From an uncultured Eubacterium sp. (GTDB lineage: Bacteria; Bacillota; Clostridia; Lachnospirales; Lachnospiraceae): DNA of 60,596 nucleotides. Positions 25,791 to 35,541 of this stretch are shown in pieces (the first letter of the stretch is position 1; each line of letters opens with the position of its first letter). The translations under genes and the position numbers were made by a program. The notes beneath the pieces are model-generated. The model was not told the origin of the DNA. It ran no database searches and was given only the letters and a program-made list of their open reading frames with translations. The stretch spans positions 1 through 60,596 of the forward strand of contig CAJUIL010000025.1 of NCBI GenBank assembly GCA_910586225.1. The letters are read 5' to 3'.

Positions 25791-28016
25791 ATGGATGAAC
25801 GGGAAATGATAGAAAAGATTAAAAAATCTGCACAGCAGATCGATGTGCCGAAGGAGCTTTGGCCAGAGCAGATCAGAAAGCAGCTGGAACAGGGAAAAGA
25901 GCAGCCAGCGGCACGCGCCGGGAGGAAAAAGTGGTATCGTTATAGGGCAGCAGCCGCAGCGGCGTGTCTGTGTCTTTGCTTTGGTGCGGCAGGGCTTGCA
26001 TACCGTACCCAGAGCAGACAGCAGGCGGTTGGCGAAGGTGTGCAAATGTGGCCGGAACAAAAGATGGAGGAGTCTGACAGAAGCACACAGGCGTCGAATG
26101 GGCAGCAGGCAGATAATGTGCAGGGAGAGGCAACAGAGTATGCCGAAAATGCGGATCATGATGTATCCCGGCCGGATACGGTTTTACTTCTAGAGCCTGT
26201 GAAAAAATTAGGGAAAATGTATACGCTGGCAGATGATTACGGTTCGGTATATGATGTGCTGGAGCAGTCGGCGTATGCTGCGGTTAAGGATCTGGAAAGG
26301 AAAGAAGCGGCGAAGGCGGAAGATGTGGAGATGGATACTATGGATGACGGCTTGACGGGAGGCGGATCAAGCAGCTTTGCATCTGACGAAGCCTTGTACA
26401 ATGGCACAGACTTTTCTTCTACCAATCTGCAGGTAGAAGGAGTGGACGAGAGTGATATTGTAAAAACAGACGGCAGCTTTTTATATGTCGTGCAGGAGGC
26501 GCAGATCTGTGTGCTGGATGTGCGGCAGCGGATGCCGAAAGTGGCAGGGATGATCCGGCCGGATATGGATGAGGATACGGATAGGATCTGTGATATGTAT
26601 GTGGCGGATGGGCTGTTGACAGTGATCATCCAGACACAGACCGAGCCGGCGCTCTTGCTGGATGATCATGCAGCGGCAGCGGAGGAGTCAAAAGCCGGTA
26701 CTGAGGGAAAGAGGGAAGCGGCAAAAGCGCTTACACAAGAGGATGTGTGGTATATGGATACAGCGGGAGTTACGAAAGTAGTAACCTATCAGATTACGGA
26801 TCCGCTGCATCCGGTCGTGCAGGACACGGCTGTACAGGATGGCTGGTACAAGACCTCGCGAAAAATTGCAAATCGTCTGATTCTTTTTACAGCCCAGTCA
26901 TTAAGCGTTTCGAACGAAACGCCGCGTGAGAATGCGTTAAAGGAGGATGCTCTGCAGACTTGGCTTCCGGCGGTAAACGGCAAAGTAGCTAGCGCAGACT
27001 GTATTTATCTGCCGAAGCAGGGCAGGGAAGGGTTGTTTATGGTTTCAATGGATCTGGCGGATCATAGCAAGGTGCTGGATATGAAGCTGGTTGTCAATCA
27101 GAATGCGGAGCTGTATGTGACGGGGCATTCCGTTTATTTATATGAAAGCGCTTACACAAATAAAGCAGTTCGGACGAAGATCGCGCGATTTGTGCTCGGA
27201 ACGGACGGGATGATCCAAGCAAAGGCGGCAAAGACAGTCAAAGGAAGTATTACGGATACGTTTGCGCTGCATGAAAGAGACGGCTATCTGCAGGTGCTGA
27301 CCTCGGTAACAAGTGCGCAGCCGTGGGAAAACCGCGTGTATGTACTGGATGAAGCAATGAAGGTTGTCGGCAAGCTGACTGGGTTGGCGGAAGGAGAACA
27401 GATTTACGCGGCTCGTTTTGCGGGAACTGCCGGCTATTTTGTGACCTACCGCAATACCGACCCGCTGTTTACGGTGGACTTTTCAGATCCCAGACAGCCG
27501 CGAGTAATTGGGGAGCTTAAGGTAACTGGGTTTTCGGAATACTTGCATTTTTGGAGTGATAGCAAGCTGCTTGGCATCGGGTATGAGACAGATCCGGATA
27601 GCGGGGAGACGATTGGCGTAAAGCTGTCCATGTTTGATATTTCTGACCCAGGGAACGTGACAGAAGAGGCAAAGCTGGTTTTGAAGGACGCGAGCCATTC
27701 CGATGCGATGTATGAGTATAAGAGCGTACTCGTGGATCTGAAAAAGAACCTGATCGCGTTTACTACAGAAAATTATAAGGAACAAAGAATGAGGAAATAT
27801 CGGGTGTTTTCCTATGATAATGGCAAATTTGTCAGCAAGGTGGATCGGATACTGGCGAGAGAAGAAAAAATGTATGATGGCAGCAGCTGGCGGAGTGTTT
27901 ATGTGGGGGATACGCTGTATCTGGTTAGTGAGAAAAAGGTGATTGTTTTTGATATGAAGGGGGATTGGAGAGAGATTGGGAAGGAGAACTATGTGAAAAA
28001 GAAAACGAAAGAATAG
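25791..28016 (+). CDS. Membrane-anchored beta-propeller protein, probable anti-sigma partner
   Basis: 741-residue protein: about 48 cytoplasmic residues, one transmembrane helix (about 50-70, AAAAACLCLCFGAAGLAY), then a long extracellular part. From about residue 205 (STNLQVEGVDESDIVKTDGS) it matches the secreted C-terminal beta-propeller family (Beta_propel) as I recall it. A region rich in Glu, Ala and Gln precedes the propeller. The position behind the ECF sigma gene and the short cytoplasmic tail suggest it holds the sigma factor and senses the envelope; the tail has no zinc-type anti-sigma motif. The start follows AGGAGG. Confidence 0.75.
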   Translation: MDEREMIEKIKKSAQQIDVPKELWPEQIRKQLEQGKEQPAARAGRKKWYRYRAAAAAACLCLCFGAAGLAYRTQSRQQAVGEGVQMWPEQKMEESDRSTQASNGQQADNVQGEATEYAENADHDVSRPDTVLLLEPVKKLGKMYTLADDYGSVYDVLEQSAYAAVKDLERKEAAKAEDVEMDTMDDGLTGGGSSSFASDEALYNGTDFSSTNLQVEGVDESDIVKTDGSFLYVVQEAQICVLDVRQRMPKVAGMIRPDMDEDTDRICDMYVADGLLTVIIQTQTEPALLLDDHAAAAEESKAGTEGKREAAKALTQEDVWYMDTAGVTKVVTYQITDPLHPVVQDTAVQDGWYKTSRKIANRLILFTAQSLSVSNETPRENALKEDALQTWLPAVNGKVASADCIYLPKQGREGLFMVSMDLADHSKVLDMKLVVNQNAELYVTGHSVYLYESAYTNKAVRTKIARFVLGTDGMIQAKAAKTVKGSITDTFALHERDGYLQVLTSVTSAQPWENRVYVLDEAMKVVGKLTGLAEGEQIYAARFAGTAGYFVTYRNTDPLFTVDFSDPRQPRVIGELKVTGFSEYLHFWSDSKLLGIGYETDPDSGETIGVKLSMFDISDPGNVTEEAKLVLKDASHSDAMYEYKSVLVDLKKNLIAFTTENYKEQRMRKYRVFSYDNGKFVSKVDRILAREEKMYDGSSWRSVYVGDTLYLVSEKKVIVFDMKGDWREIGKENYVKKKTKE

Positions 28017-28019
28017 AGA

Positions 28020-28048
28020 TTGCACAAGCACACTTGATAAGCTATACT
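28020..28048 (+). promoter_or_regulatory. Sigma-A promoter for the LytTR two-component genes
   Basis: TTGCAC (28020-28025), a 17-base spacer, TATACT (28043-28048), located right after the propeller gene and 27 bases before the regulator start. Confidence 0.65.
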
Positions 28049-28074
28049 GAAATAGCTTGTCAAGGAGGTATGGT

Positions 28075-28779
28075 ATGTTTCGCATTGCAATTTGTGATGA
28101 TATTCCGGATGAACGGGAAAGAATACGTCTGGTCCTAAAGCAAGGGCTGGACGACTGTAAGATGAAGGCTGAGATCATAGAGTATGAAAGCGGCGCTGCA
28201 TTGTTGGCGGCATGGGAGGAAGCAAAGCTGGATCTGCTTTTTCTGGACATTTATATGTCGGGTCCTGATGGTGTGGAAACGGCCCGCTGACTGCGGGAGG
28301 CGGGCTGCAAGGCGATCATTATTTTTCTGACAACGACATCGGATTTTGCGATCGAGGGTTATGAGGTGGAGGCGGCAGGGTATATTGTAAAGCCGTTGGA
28401 GCAGGAAAAGCTGCGGCAGCTGTTAGAAAGGCTGTTTCAAAATGAAAATTCTGTGCTGCTTACTTTGCGGCAGGGAAACAGAATTTTTACGATCCTGCCG
28501 TCTGAAATCATATATATCGAAAGCAACCGAAACAGGCTGGCGATCCATACGGTCAGGGAAACCATTCATTATTATGGGCGTATGAGCGAGGTTGCCTGCA
28601 GACTTTCCCAAAAGCAGTTTCTTCGCTGTCACCAGAGTTTTCTTGTGAATATGGACCGGGTCTGCGCCGCTGAGGATGACTTTCGTATGGAAAACGGGGA
28701 GGTGATCCCGATCCGGGTGCGGGAGCGCAAAGCTGTTAGGGAAGCCTATTTTCAATATATTACGGAGAAAAATTTATGA
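28075..28779 (+). pseudogene. LytTR response regulator interrupted by an in-frame TGA
   Basis: Receiver domain (CDDIPDE, phospho-acceptor Asp58 in FLDIYM, Lys in YIVKPLE) plus a C-terminal LytTR DNA-binding domain (SEIIYIESNRNRLAIHT, RCHQSFLVNMDRV), 235 codons in one frame. TGA at 28288-28290 (codon 72) cuts it in the receiver domain. Family members usually have Arg-Arg-Leu-Arg here, so CGA to TGA is the simple explanation. Everything downstream stays in frame and the kinase gene overlaps its end (ATGA). It may be a recent nonsense mutation, a base-call error, or a site of readthrough. The start at 28075 follows AAGGAGGT. Confidence 0.85.
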
Positions 28780-30617
28780 AGTATATCAAATACATACTGC
28801 CGATTTTGGTTGCCGTGTCATTTGTGGCGGCGGTATGTGCAGGGGTGTGGAGATTTGGGTTTCCGGCAAATAGCAGTACGGTTGAAAAGGTGGACAGCGT
28901 TTGGGAATACACGACAGATTCCGGGCAGCAAGGTACGGTTACGTTGCCTGAGGTACTGTTTTTGCCAAAGGGAACAGGAGAAATCCGGCTTACTACAACT
29001 TTACCAGAATGGACAGGAGAAGCATATGCGCTTCAGTTTATTTCGATACAACAGAGTGTGGAGGTCCGGATTGACGGAGAAAAGCGTTATACTTATGGAA
29101 CATTGCCGGAGGCGGCGGATTTTGTCTATCGCTCGGCGCACCATATTAATCAGGTAGTTTTGGAGCAGAAAGACAGCGGCAGGGAAGTTACGCTTATTTA
29201 TCGGGCGCCGCCTCTTTTCCTTCCTGAATTGGGACATTTGCGGGAAATGCAGATTGGAAGCATGAACGATCTGACGCTTTACCGGTTTGGTATGAGCGCC
29301 CCGTATCTGATCATCAGTTTCTTTGTGATCCTGACGGCTCTGTTGTCACTGGCTCTTTTGATCACATATCGTGGTATGCCGCTTTGGGAAAATTTATCGA
29401 TACTGCTTCTTGCAGTAGTGGCGATGGCCTTCTTAAATTCAGAAAATAATGCGCTCTGGTCGGTATTTCATCATTCGCCTGTACTGCCTGCTTTCATGGA
29501 CTGGCTTTTCTTTTATATCGATCCGCTTGTCCAGTTTACGGCATGGCTGGCTCTTTATGTCAAAGGCTGGCGGCTGCGGGGGATATGGCGGTGGATGTCA
29601 GTTTTTCTTGGAGGATATTTGGCAATGACAGTACTGTCATTGGCCGGATTGCTTAATTTCAATCTTAGCCGGCCGTTTTTTTCAATAGTCGGATGTTTCT
29701 TTACGCTGTTTTGGATAAAAAATCATACAAGCCTTCAGCGTGAGGGAGATAGAACGAAAATGGGATTTCCGTTGTCGGTGCTGGTTCTCTTAGCCGGATA
29801 TTATCTGGATTATATGAAGTACCTGCTGACGCTCCTGCCTATGGATGCAAGTTGGCCTGTATTTTTGCAGTTAAAGCTCCCGCTGCAGTTTTTCACTGGG
29901 ATAGCCTCCGTCTTTTTTTCGGTGATCGCGTTAAAAGAAACGATGGACCAATTAGCAAAGCGTAAAGCGGATATGGAGGTAGAAGCAGAAACGGCGCTGC
30001 TTCTGGCAGAGTATGCCAAGCAGCAATACGAAAGCATCGTGCAGCGGGATATGTCTTTGCGGAGTATTAAGCATGATATGCAGTTTTATTTTCGTACGGT
30101 ATCCGCTATGCTTGCTGATGGGAGGATCGAAGAGGCCAGACGGTATGTTGCAGATCTTGGGAATACGGTTGCTGTTTTACGGATTTCGCCATGGTGCGCA
30201 GATTATGTTGCAAATATTTCTATCGGCTGGTATGCGGATCAGTTTGCGCAGCAGGGTATTCCGTTTTCTGTTGACGCGATGATACCGGAAGTTAGAGAAG
30301 AGGTTCATTCAGGGATAAACTGTATCCTTTCAAATGCATTGCAAAATGCTTTAGAAGGATGCGCAGGGCAGGCGGATCCCTTTGTCAGGTTATCAGCAAG
30401 GCCGAAAGGAAAGAATCTTGTGATCAGGATTGAGAACCGCTGCAGCAGTAAGCTGTCTGAGCAGCAGGATTTTCCTACCACAAAGTACGGCGAAGGACAT
30501 GGGTTAGGCATTGCAGGTATGAAAGCTGCCGCAAAGCGTCAGAATGGGTATTTTAAAGCAAGTGCGAAGGAGGGAGTTTTCCGTGTGGATGTAGTATTGT
30601 GCGGTGTGTTTGTATAA
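28776..30617 (+). CDS. GHKL sensor histidine kinase
   Basis: 613-residue partner of the interrupted regulator. Order: N-terminal anchor (about 7-27), an extracellular beta-rich domain (30-165), about seven transmembrane helices (165-390), a coiled coil, then the kinase part with His433 in SIKHDMQFY, the N box NALQNALEGC and the G box GEGHGLGIAG. The overall plan resembles 7TMR-DISM kinases and the AgrC/NatK group that pairs with LytTR regulators. Its extracellular ligand is unknown. It appears intact, unlike its regulator. Confidence 0.88.
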   Translation: MKYIKYILPILVAVSFVAAVCAGVWRFGFPANSSTVEKVDSVWEYTTDSGQQGTVTLPEVLFLPKGTGEIRLTTTLPEWTGEAYALQFISIQQSVEVRIDGEKRYTYGTLPEAADFVYRSAHHINQVVLEQKDSGREVTLIYRAPPLFLPELGHLREMQIGSMNDLTLYRFGMSAPYLIISFFVILTALLSLALLITYRGMPLWENLSILLLAVVAMAFLNSENNALWSVFHHSPVLPAFMDWLFFYIDPLVQFTAWLALYVKGWRLRGIWRWMSVFLGGYLAMTVLSLAGLLNFNLSRPFFSIVGCFFTLFWIKNHTSLQREGDRTKMGFPLSVLVLLAGYYLDYMKYLLTLLPMDASWPVFLQLKLPLQFFTGIASVFFSVIALKETMDQLAKRKADMEVEAETALLLAEYAKQQYESIVQRDMSLRSIKHDMQFYFRTVSAMLADGRIEEARRYVADLGNTVAVLRISPWCADYVANISIGWYADQFAQQGIPFSVDAMIPEVREEVHSGINCILSNALQNALEGCAGQADPFVRLSARPKGKNLVIRIENRCSSKLSEQQDFPTTKYGEGHGLGIAGMKAAAKRQNGYFKASAKEGVFRVDVVLCGVFV

Positions 30618-30661
30618 AAAAACGAAATTGACGATTATATCGAAAAACATGATGATTATCC

Positions 30662-30696
30662 TGCGCCTCTTTCTAAATGGAAGGGGCGCATTTATA
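30662..30696 (+). terminator. Terminator after the kinase gene
   Basis: TGCGCCTCTTTC (30662-30673) pairs with GGAAGGGGCGCA (30679-30690), two G-U pairs, followed by TTTATAATT. A moderate terminator. Confidence 0.65.
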
Positions 30697-30760
30697 ATTA
30701 CAGGGAAATAGGGGGCATATGCTGTAATCATAGGTGTTTTGAAGTAGGAGTATAAAAATC

Positions 30761-30955
30761 ATGAATAAGAATGAAACAAAAACAGAGCTGGCAGATGAAC
30801 AGATGGTACAGGAAAGCGGTAAAAACGATCGGGAAGATACAGCACGGGAGCTGCAGACAGAAAGGAAATGGGATCCGGAAGCTGAAGCAAGAAGGATTCA
30901 GGAGAGGATAGAAGCTTTACAAAGGACAATAAAGAATATGGCCAGCAAATCATAA
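30761..30955 (+). CDS. Small charged hypothetical protein
   Basis: 64 residues, very rich in Glu, Lys, Gln and Arg, with no hydrophobic segment; the second half (EAEARRIQERIEALQRTIKN) would form an amphipathic helix or coiled coil. The ATG is preceded by TAGGAG ten bases upstream. No known family recognised. It follows the kinase terminator, so it would need its own promoter, which I could not place. Confidence 0.45.
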   Translation: MNKNETKTELADEQMVQESGKNDREDTARELQTERKWDPEAEARRIQERIEALQRTIKNMASKS

Positions 30956-31328
30956 AAATTTTGCATATCAAAAAAGCAATAAGAGGATGACAGGACGGTA
31001 TATGTAAGCGGGGGATCATGAGAAACGGGATCTTAAAAAATATGGAAAGATGTTGTCAGGAACGGTGCTTTTGGCTATAATGGTTCTTACAGATCGACAT
31101 ATGCCATTGGCGTTCCGAAAGCCTCTGCCTTTGTGTATCCTGCGGCAGCGGATGCGTTTTTGCTGGACGAAACCTGTTCTGTTGCTGCCGCAAGATCAGG
31201 CATAGTTCTGTCACAGCCTTTCTGTAAAGCTGCTTGCTGGATAGATAAAGGGATACGGGGAGCATCAGGAATATTTTATGTGGATATCGTTATAGGGGGA
31301 GATAGTAATGTAGAAAAAGGGGGTTATT
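30956..31328. other. 373-base gap with no clear gene
   Basis: No convincing gene, terminator or riboswitch was found here. A + strand stretch at about 31085-31340 stays open and reads smoothly (for example STYAIGVPKASAFVYPAAAD), and a second frame reads RDLKKYGKMLSGTVLLAIMV, so it may hold decayed coding DNA. A purine riboswitch, often found before adenine deaminase genes, is not seen. Confidence 0.3.
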
Positions 31329-33023
31329 ATGAAAATTTTATTTAAGAACGGATCAGTGGTAAATGTTTTTTCGGACAGTCTCGAAAAAAGAAACGTCTTG
31401 ATCGAGGATGAAAAAATTATCGGTGTGGGAGATTATACAGAGGATGATGCCGATATCGTAGAGGATGTGTCCGGAAAGTATATTTGTCCAGGTTTTATCG
31501 ATGGTCATATCCACATTGAGAGTACTATGATGACACCTGTGGAATTTGCAAAAGCAGTACTGCCGCATGGGACGACAGGGGTGATTGCAGACCCGCATGA
31601 GATAGCGAATGTCTGTGGGATAGAGGGCGTGCAGTTTATGCTGGAAGCCAGTGCGGAGCTTCCAGTGACAGTCTATATTATGCTGCCGTCCTGTGTCCCG
31701 TCGACGGCTTTTGATGAATCGGGGGCAACGCTTACTGCGGAGGATCTAGAACCGCTGTATATGGCTCCGCGCATACTTGGCCTTGCGGAAATGATGAATT
31801 ATCCGGGTGTCATTGCGAAAGAGCAGGAAGTGCTGCAGAAGATCGAGGATGCACATAGAAATGGGAAGGTGGTGGATGGCCATGCACCGCTCATTTCAGG
31901 AAAAGAGCTAGATATTTATTTGTCAGCAGGCATACAGAGCGATCATGAGTGCTCTTCTTACGAGGAAGGGGCCGAGAGGATCCGTAAAGGACAATGGCTG
32001 ATGATCCGACAGGGAACCGCAGCCAGAAATTTAAATGGACTCATCGAGCTATTTGATGAACCGTGGTCGCGTAAGTGTCTTTTGGTAACGGATGACAGGC
32101 ATCCGGCAGATATCCTAAAGGATGGGCATATCGACCATATCATCCGCCTTGCAATAGAGATGGGAAAGTCTCCGTTTGCAGCGATCCGTATGGCTACCAT
32201 TCAGACAGCGGAGTGTTTTGGCCTGCATCGGGTAGGGGCTGTTGCACCTGGTTTTCAGGCGAATGTGCTGATCTTGGATGATTTGGATTCGGTATCAGTG
32301 CGTGATGTATATTGCGGAGGAAAAAAGGTCGTAAGCAACGGGAAGGTAACGGAAATTACAACGCCAGCCATAAAAGAACAGAGGATAAAAGCTGTCAGAA
32401 ATTCTTTTTATGTGGACAGACTGAGAGAATCCGATCTTCATATCGAGGAGAAAGGAACGCATTGCCGTGTTATCAAAACAATACCAGGGCAGCTCCTTAC
32501 CGATGAGTGGATTACAGAAATAAATTGGGCAAAAAACAATGGCATAGATGCAGATCGGGATATTTTGAAAATTGCTGTGGTAGAGCGCCATATGCACACT
32601 GGACATAAAGGAATAGGCTTCATATCAGGGATTGGACTAAAAAAAGGCGCTGTTGCATCAACCGTATCCCATGATTCCCATAATCTCGTTATTATTGGCG
32701 CCAATGATGAGGATATGATGTGTGTGGCAAACCATGTGATAAAGATGGGCGGAGGATATGCAGTATCCTGCGACGGAAAGATCTTGGCCGATCTTCCTTT
32801 GCCGATAGCCGGATTAATGTCAGAGCTTGGGGCGACGGAGCTGGCAGAAAAAAATGAAAAACTCTTAGATACGCTTACTTTTCTTGGGGTAGCAAAGGAA
32901 GTTGCGCCGCTTATGACAATGGCTTTTGTAAGCCTTGCAGTTATCCCAAGCCTGAAACTTACGACCAAAGGGCTTGTGGACGTAGGTAAGCAAGAGCAGG
33001 TGTCTTTATATGCGGATTTGTGA
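31329..33023 (+). CDS. adeC: Adenine deaminase
   Basis: 564-residue amidohydrolase converting adenine to hypoxanthine and ammonia. Metal-binding HxH in FIDGHIHIES, followed by DPHEIANVCG, GHAPLISG, SDHECSSYEE and the AdeC-specific late region ERHMHTGHKGIGFISGIG. Full length for AdeC. The start follows AAAGGGGG. Hypoxanthine can be salvaged by the Hpt encoded near 20 kb. It stands alone, upstream of the restriction-modification island. Confidence 0.94.
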   Translation: MKILFKNGSVVNVFSDSLEKRNVLIEDEKIIGVGDYTEDDADIVEDVSGKYICPGFIDGHIHIESTMMTPVEFAKAVLPHGTTGVIADPHEIANVCGIEGVQFMLEASAELPVTVYIMLPSCVPSTAFDESGATLTAEDLEPLYMAPRILGLAEMMNYPGVIAKEQEVLQKIEDAHRNGKVVDGHAPLISGKELDIYLSAGIQSDHECSSYEEGAERIRKGQWLMIRQGTAARNLNGLIELFDEPWSRKCLLVTDDRHPADILKDGHIDHIIRLAIEMGKSPFAAIRMATIQTAECFGLHRVGAVAPGFQANVLILDDLDSVSVRDVYCGGKKVVSNGKVTEITTPAIKEQRIKAVRNSFYVDRLRESDLHIEEKGTHCRVIKTIPGQLLTDEWITEINWAKNNGIDADRDILKIAVVERHMHTGHKGIGFISGIGLKKGAVASTVSHDSHNLVIIGANDEDMMCVANHVIKMGGGYAVSCDGKILADLPLPIAGLMSELGATELAEKNEKLLDTLTFLGVAKEVAPLMTMAFVSLAVIPSLKLTTKGLVDVGKQEQVSLYADL

Positions 33024-33187
33024 GAATGGTAGAAGAAGAGGTTATCAGCTTTTGTTTCAGTTTATTGATTTAGTGTATAGAAAAACCGTACAAAATCTCA
33101 TAAAAATGGACATGAGAAATTGAACTTTATTAAGGGATATGTTATCGTATAGATGTAATAGCATATGTACAAAGGAGGGTGGATCAT

Positions 33188-34086
33188 ATGGCATATCCCT
33201 TTGAAAACAAGAGATTTAATCCTAATATAAAAACGGGAGAATTGTTTCAAATACATGGAATGGGGCAATTCCCATTAAATCAAAATATCAAGGGACTGAT
33301 ATTCCATTAACATTAGATGATGTAAAGAGTTGGACGTTACAATGTTATATGGAATTAGATCCAGGGAAAAATCAGGTTTGGCAAAATGAGCAGCGCCAAT
33401 TTTGGGAAAACAGGCAGGCATTTGATACGCAGGCGGTGTTTGATGCGCTAAATGGTACAGAAAGCCTGACCAAATGGCAGTGCAGAAAATGCGGACCGGT
33501 TCCTCAAAGTAATCCACAACCGGCAGCGAGGATAAAGGCATTAAAGCAAAGGGGATATTACATAGCAACCATTAAAAGAGAATGTGCGACGTGTGGTGGG
33601 AAGCAATACTTTGATCTGCTCATTCGATTGCCACGAAACGCGGCGGATAATGAAAAACGGTTTATGATTTCCGTTAGTTTGCAGAATAAAATAAAAAGTG
33701 TACTTCCGCTGAAAGATGCTTGCTTTGATTCTCCCCAAATGCCTTCAGAACTTATCATAGATCATAAATTCCCTTCATCAAGATGGGTAAATGGAGAGAC
33801 TATTAATGATACAGCAATGTCATATGAAGAGATAAAGAATAAGTTTCAGTTACTTACGAATCAAACAAATTTGCAAAAAGAGAGATATTGTAAAAGGTGT
33901 GTATTAACAGGAATTCGAGGCGATTTCTTTGGAATTAAATGGTTTTATGAAGGGGATGAGAAATGGCGGGGATCTTCTAAAGCTGATGAAAAAGGGTGCA
34001 TTGGCTGCTGTTGGTATGATTTAGAGTTGTGGAGAGAAAAATTTAACCAATTTCTTTCAGAAGAAAATTTATGCGAAAGAGTTTAA
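33188..34086 (+). pseudogene. Frameshifted HNH-type nuclease, putative type II restriction enzyme
   Basis: The ATG at 33188 follows AAAGGAGGG and reads MAYPFENKRFNPNIKTGE, then meets a stop after 40 codons. From about 33241 the next frame continues (IVSNTWNGAIPIKSKYQGTD) without break to 34086. Restoring one A in GAGAATTG (about 33239-33243) joins them into about 300 residues. The protein has a four-Cys zinc-finger pattern (WQCRKCG, ECATCGG) and an HNH-like core: LIIDHKFPSSRW, LLTNQTNLQKERYCKRC. The methyltransferase gene follows 40 bases later, so a cognate restriction enzyme is the natural reading. The DNA is visibly A+T-richer than its neighbours, which suggests transfer. Confidence 0.7.
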
Positions 34087-34126
34087 TTAGAGATAGTAAT
34101 AGAACACTAAGAAAGGGGAGCAAATT

Positions 34127-35301
34127 ATGATAAAAACTGTCGGTAGTATATGCTCTGGTATCGAAGCAGCTTCCATAGCATGGAAGCCTTTAGGATTATC
34201 ATTTCAATGGTTTTCTGAAATAGCTACTTTCCCTTCCGCAGTGCTTAAAGAAAAATTTCCTAGTATTGAGAATTTGGGTGATATGAATGGTATTCCAAAT
34301 TTGTTGTCAGAAAAAAATATGCGCACCTGACTTAATCTGTGGAGGTACACCCTGTCAGGCTTTTTCATTAGCTGGCGAAAAAAAAGGACTTGAGGATGCA
34401 AGAGGAAATCTTACGTTAAAGTTTGTTGATATAATTGAAGCTAATGATACTGTTAGAAAGCAAGATGGGTTATCTCCATGTGTTGTATTTTGGGAGAATG
34501 TAGAAGGCGTATTAACAGATAAAACAAATGCTTTTGGCTGCTTGATATCTTCTCTTGCTGGTTTAGATCAAGTATTAACGTTTAAACGATGGCCAACTGC
34601 GGGATTACTTAGAGGAACTAAAAGAAATGTAGCATGGAGAGTTTTGGATGCTAAGTATTTTGGCTTGCCGCAACAGCGGAGAAGATTATATGTGTTAGCC
34701 GGAGGGAAAGATTTTAAACCAGAAAATATACTATTTGAACAGCATACAGGTGAATTGGCGGTTTACCCATCCTTTGCACTTAATTTCGAGAAAGAGGGGC
34801 ATTATTTCGAGATTTTTCGAGAATATTCAGATTGTTTATATGCTGCGTATGCAACGAAATGGAACGGAAATGCAGCGGCATATAATGGTTCTTTATTTGT
34901 AGTACAAGATGGGCGTATTAGACGTTTATCTCCGTTAGAATGTGAAAGAATGATGGGATTTCCAGATAACTATACGAATATTCATGGTGCAAGAAGAACG
35001 AATCGTTATCAAGCTGTTGGAAATTCATGGGCGGTGCCTGTTGTACGTTGGATTGGAGAACGCTTAATTCAAAATAATAGTGTATTTGACATACATTATA
35101 TCTGCAGATGCTCCAGAGGCTATATATATCTCTCCAGTAGGATGTCAAGGAATATTGCGTAGGAAAAAAGAGAGGAATATATCTATAAATTTACGTTTAG
35201 AAGAGATTTTGTCGGAGATAGCAGCAAAAATGCCAGCGGAAGAAATTGAAAAAAAGTCTTTAGTGCAGCGTAGAGGAAAATATGGCGCTGTAGCTATGTA
35301 A
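34127..35301 (+). pseudogene. Frameshifted DNA cytosine-5 methyltransferase
   Basis: m5C methyltransferase in three frames. Motif I (SICSGIEAASIAW) is in the first frame from ATG 34127. A run of seven A at 34311-34317 then shifts it; six A would join it to the second frame with motif IV (GGTPCQAFS), motif VI (WENVEGVL), motif VIII (PQQRRRLYV), motif IX (LSPLECERMMGFP) and motif X (RYQAVGNSWAVPV). Near 35075-35105 a second shift leads into IYISPVGCQGILRRKKERN and on to 35301, which fits the C-terminal tail of phage-type Dcm enzymes as I recall them. As read, no full-length enzyme is made. Confidence 0.75.
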
Positions 35302-35541
35302 TAAAAAGGCTTCTGCTGCTTATCATTTCAAAAAAGTTTTTCAGTCTGTGAGGGGTTAATAATAGTAAAGGGTATGTCGAGTCATTGAAATTCTAACGGT
35401 AGCGTTCGCGTTTCTACCTATCCATCTCTTTGAATCATTTCTTTTTGAGTTTTCTAGAGGGGCGGGTGGCTTTTCACCCAGTTTAAGTAATATAGTCAAG
35501 ACAATTTTGACAAGAGTTCGAATGGATGGAATGATGTGGGT
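35302..35541. other. Gene-free stretch after the restriction-modification island
   Basis: No open frame with a ribosome site. A short GGGTG...CACCC hairpin (about 35462-35478) and scattered A+T-rich sequence are the only structure. It leads into a GH31 remnant on the other strand and probably marks the right edge of the transferred island. Confidence 0.35.

Noticed and set aside
28288..28290. Selenocysteine codon in the response regulator
   Set aside because: No reason for Sec in a receiver domain; Arg is expected here and no SECIS-like hairpin was seen just downstream.
31280..31328. Purine riboswitch before adeC
   Set aside because: The conserved loop sequences and three-stem layout are absent in the preceding 150 bases.
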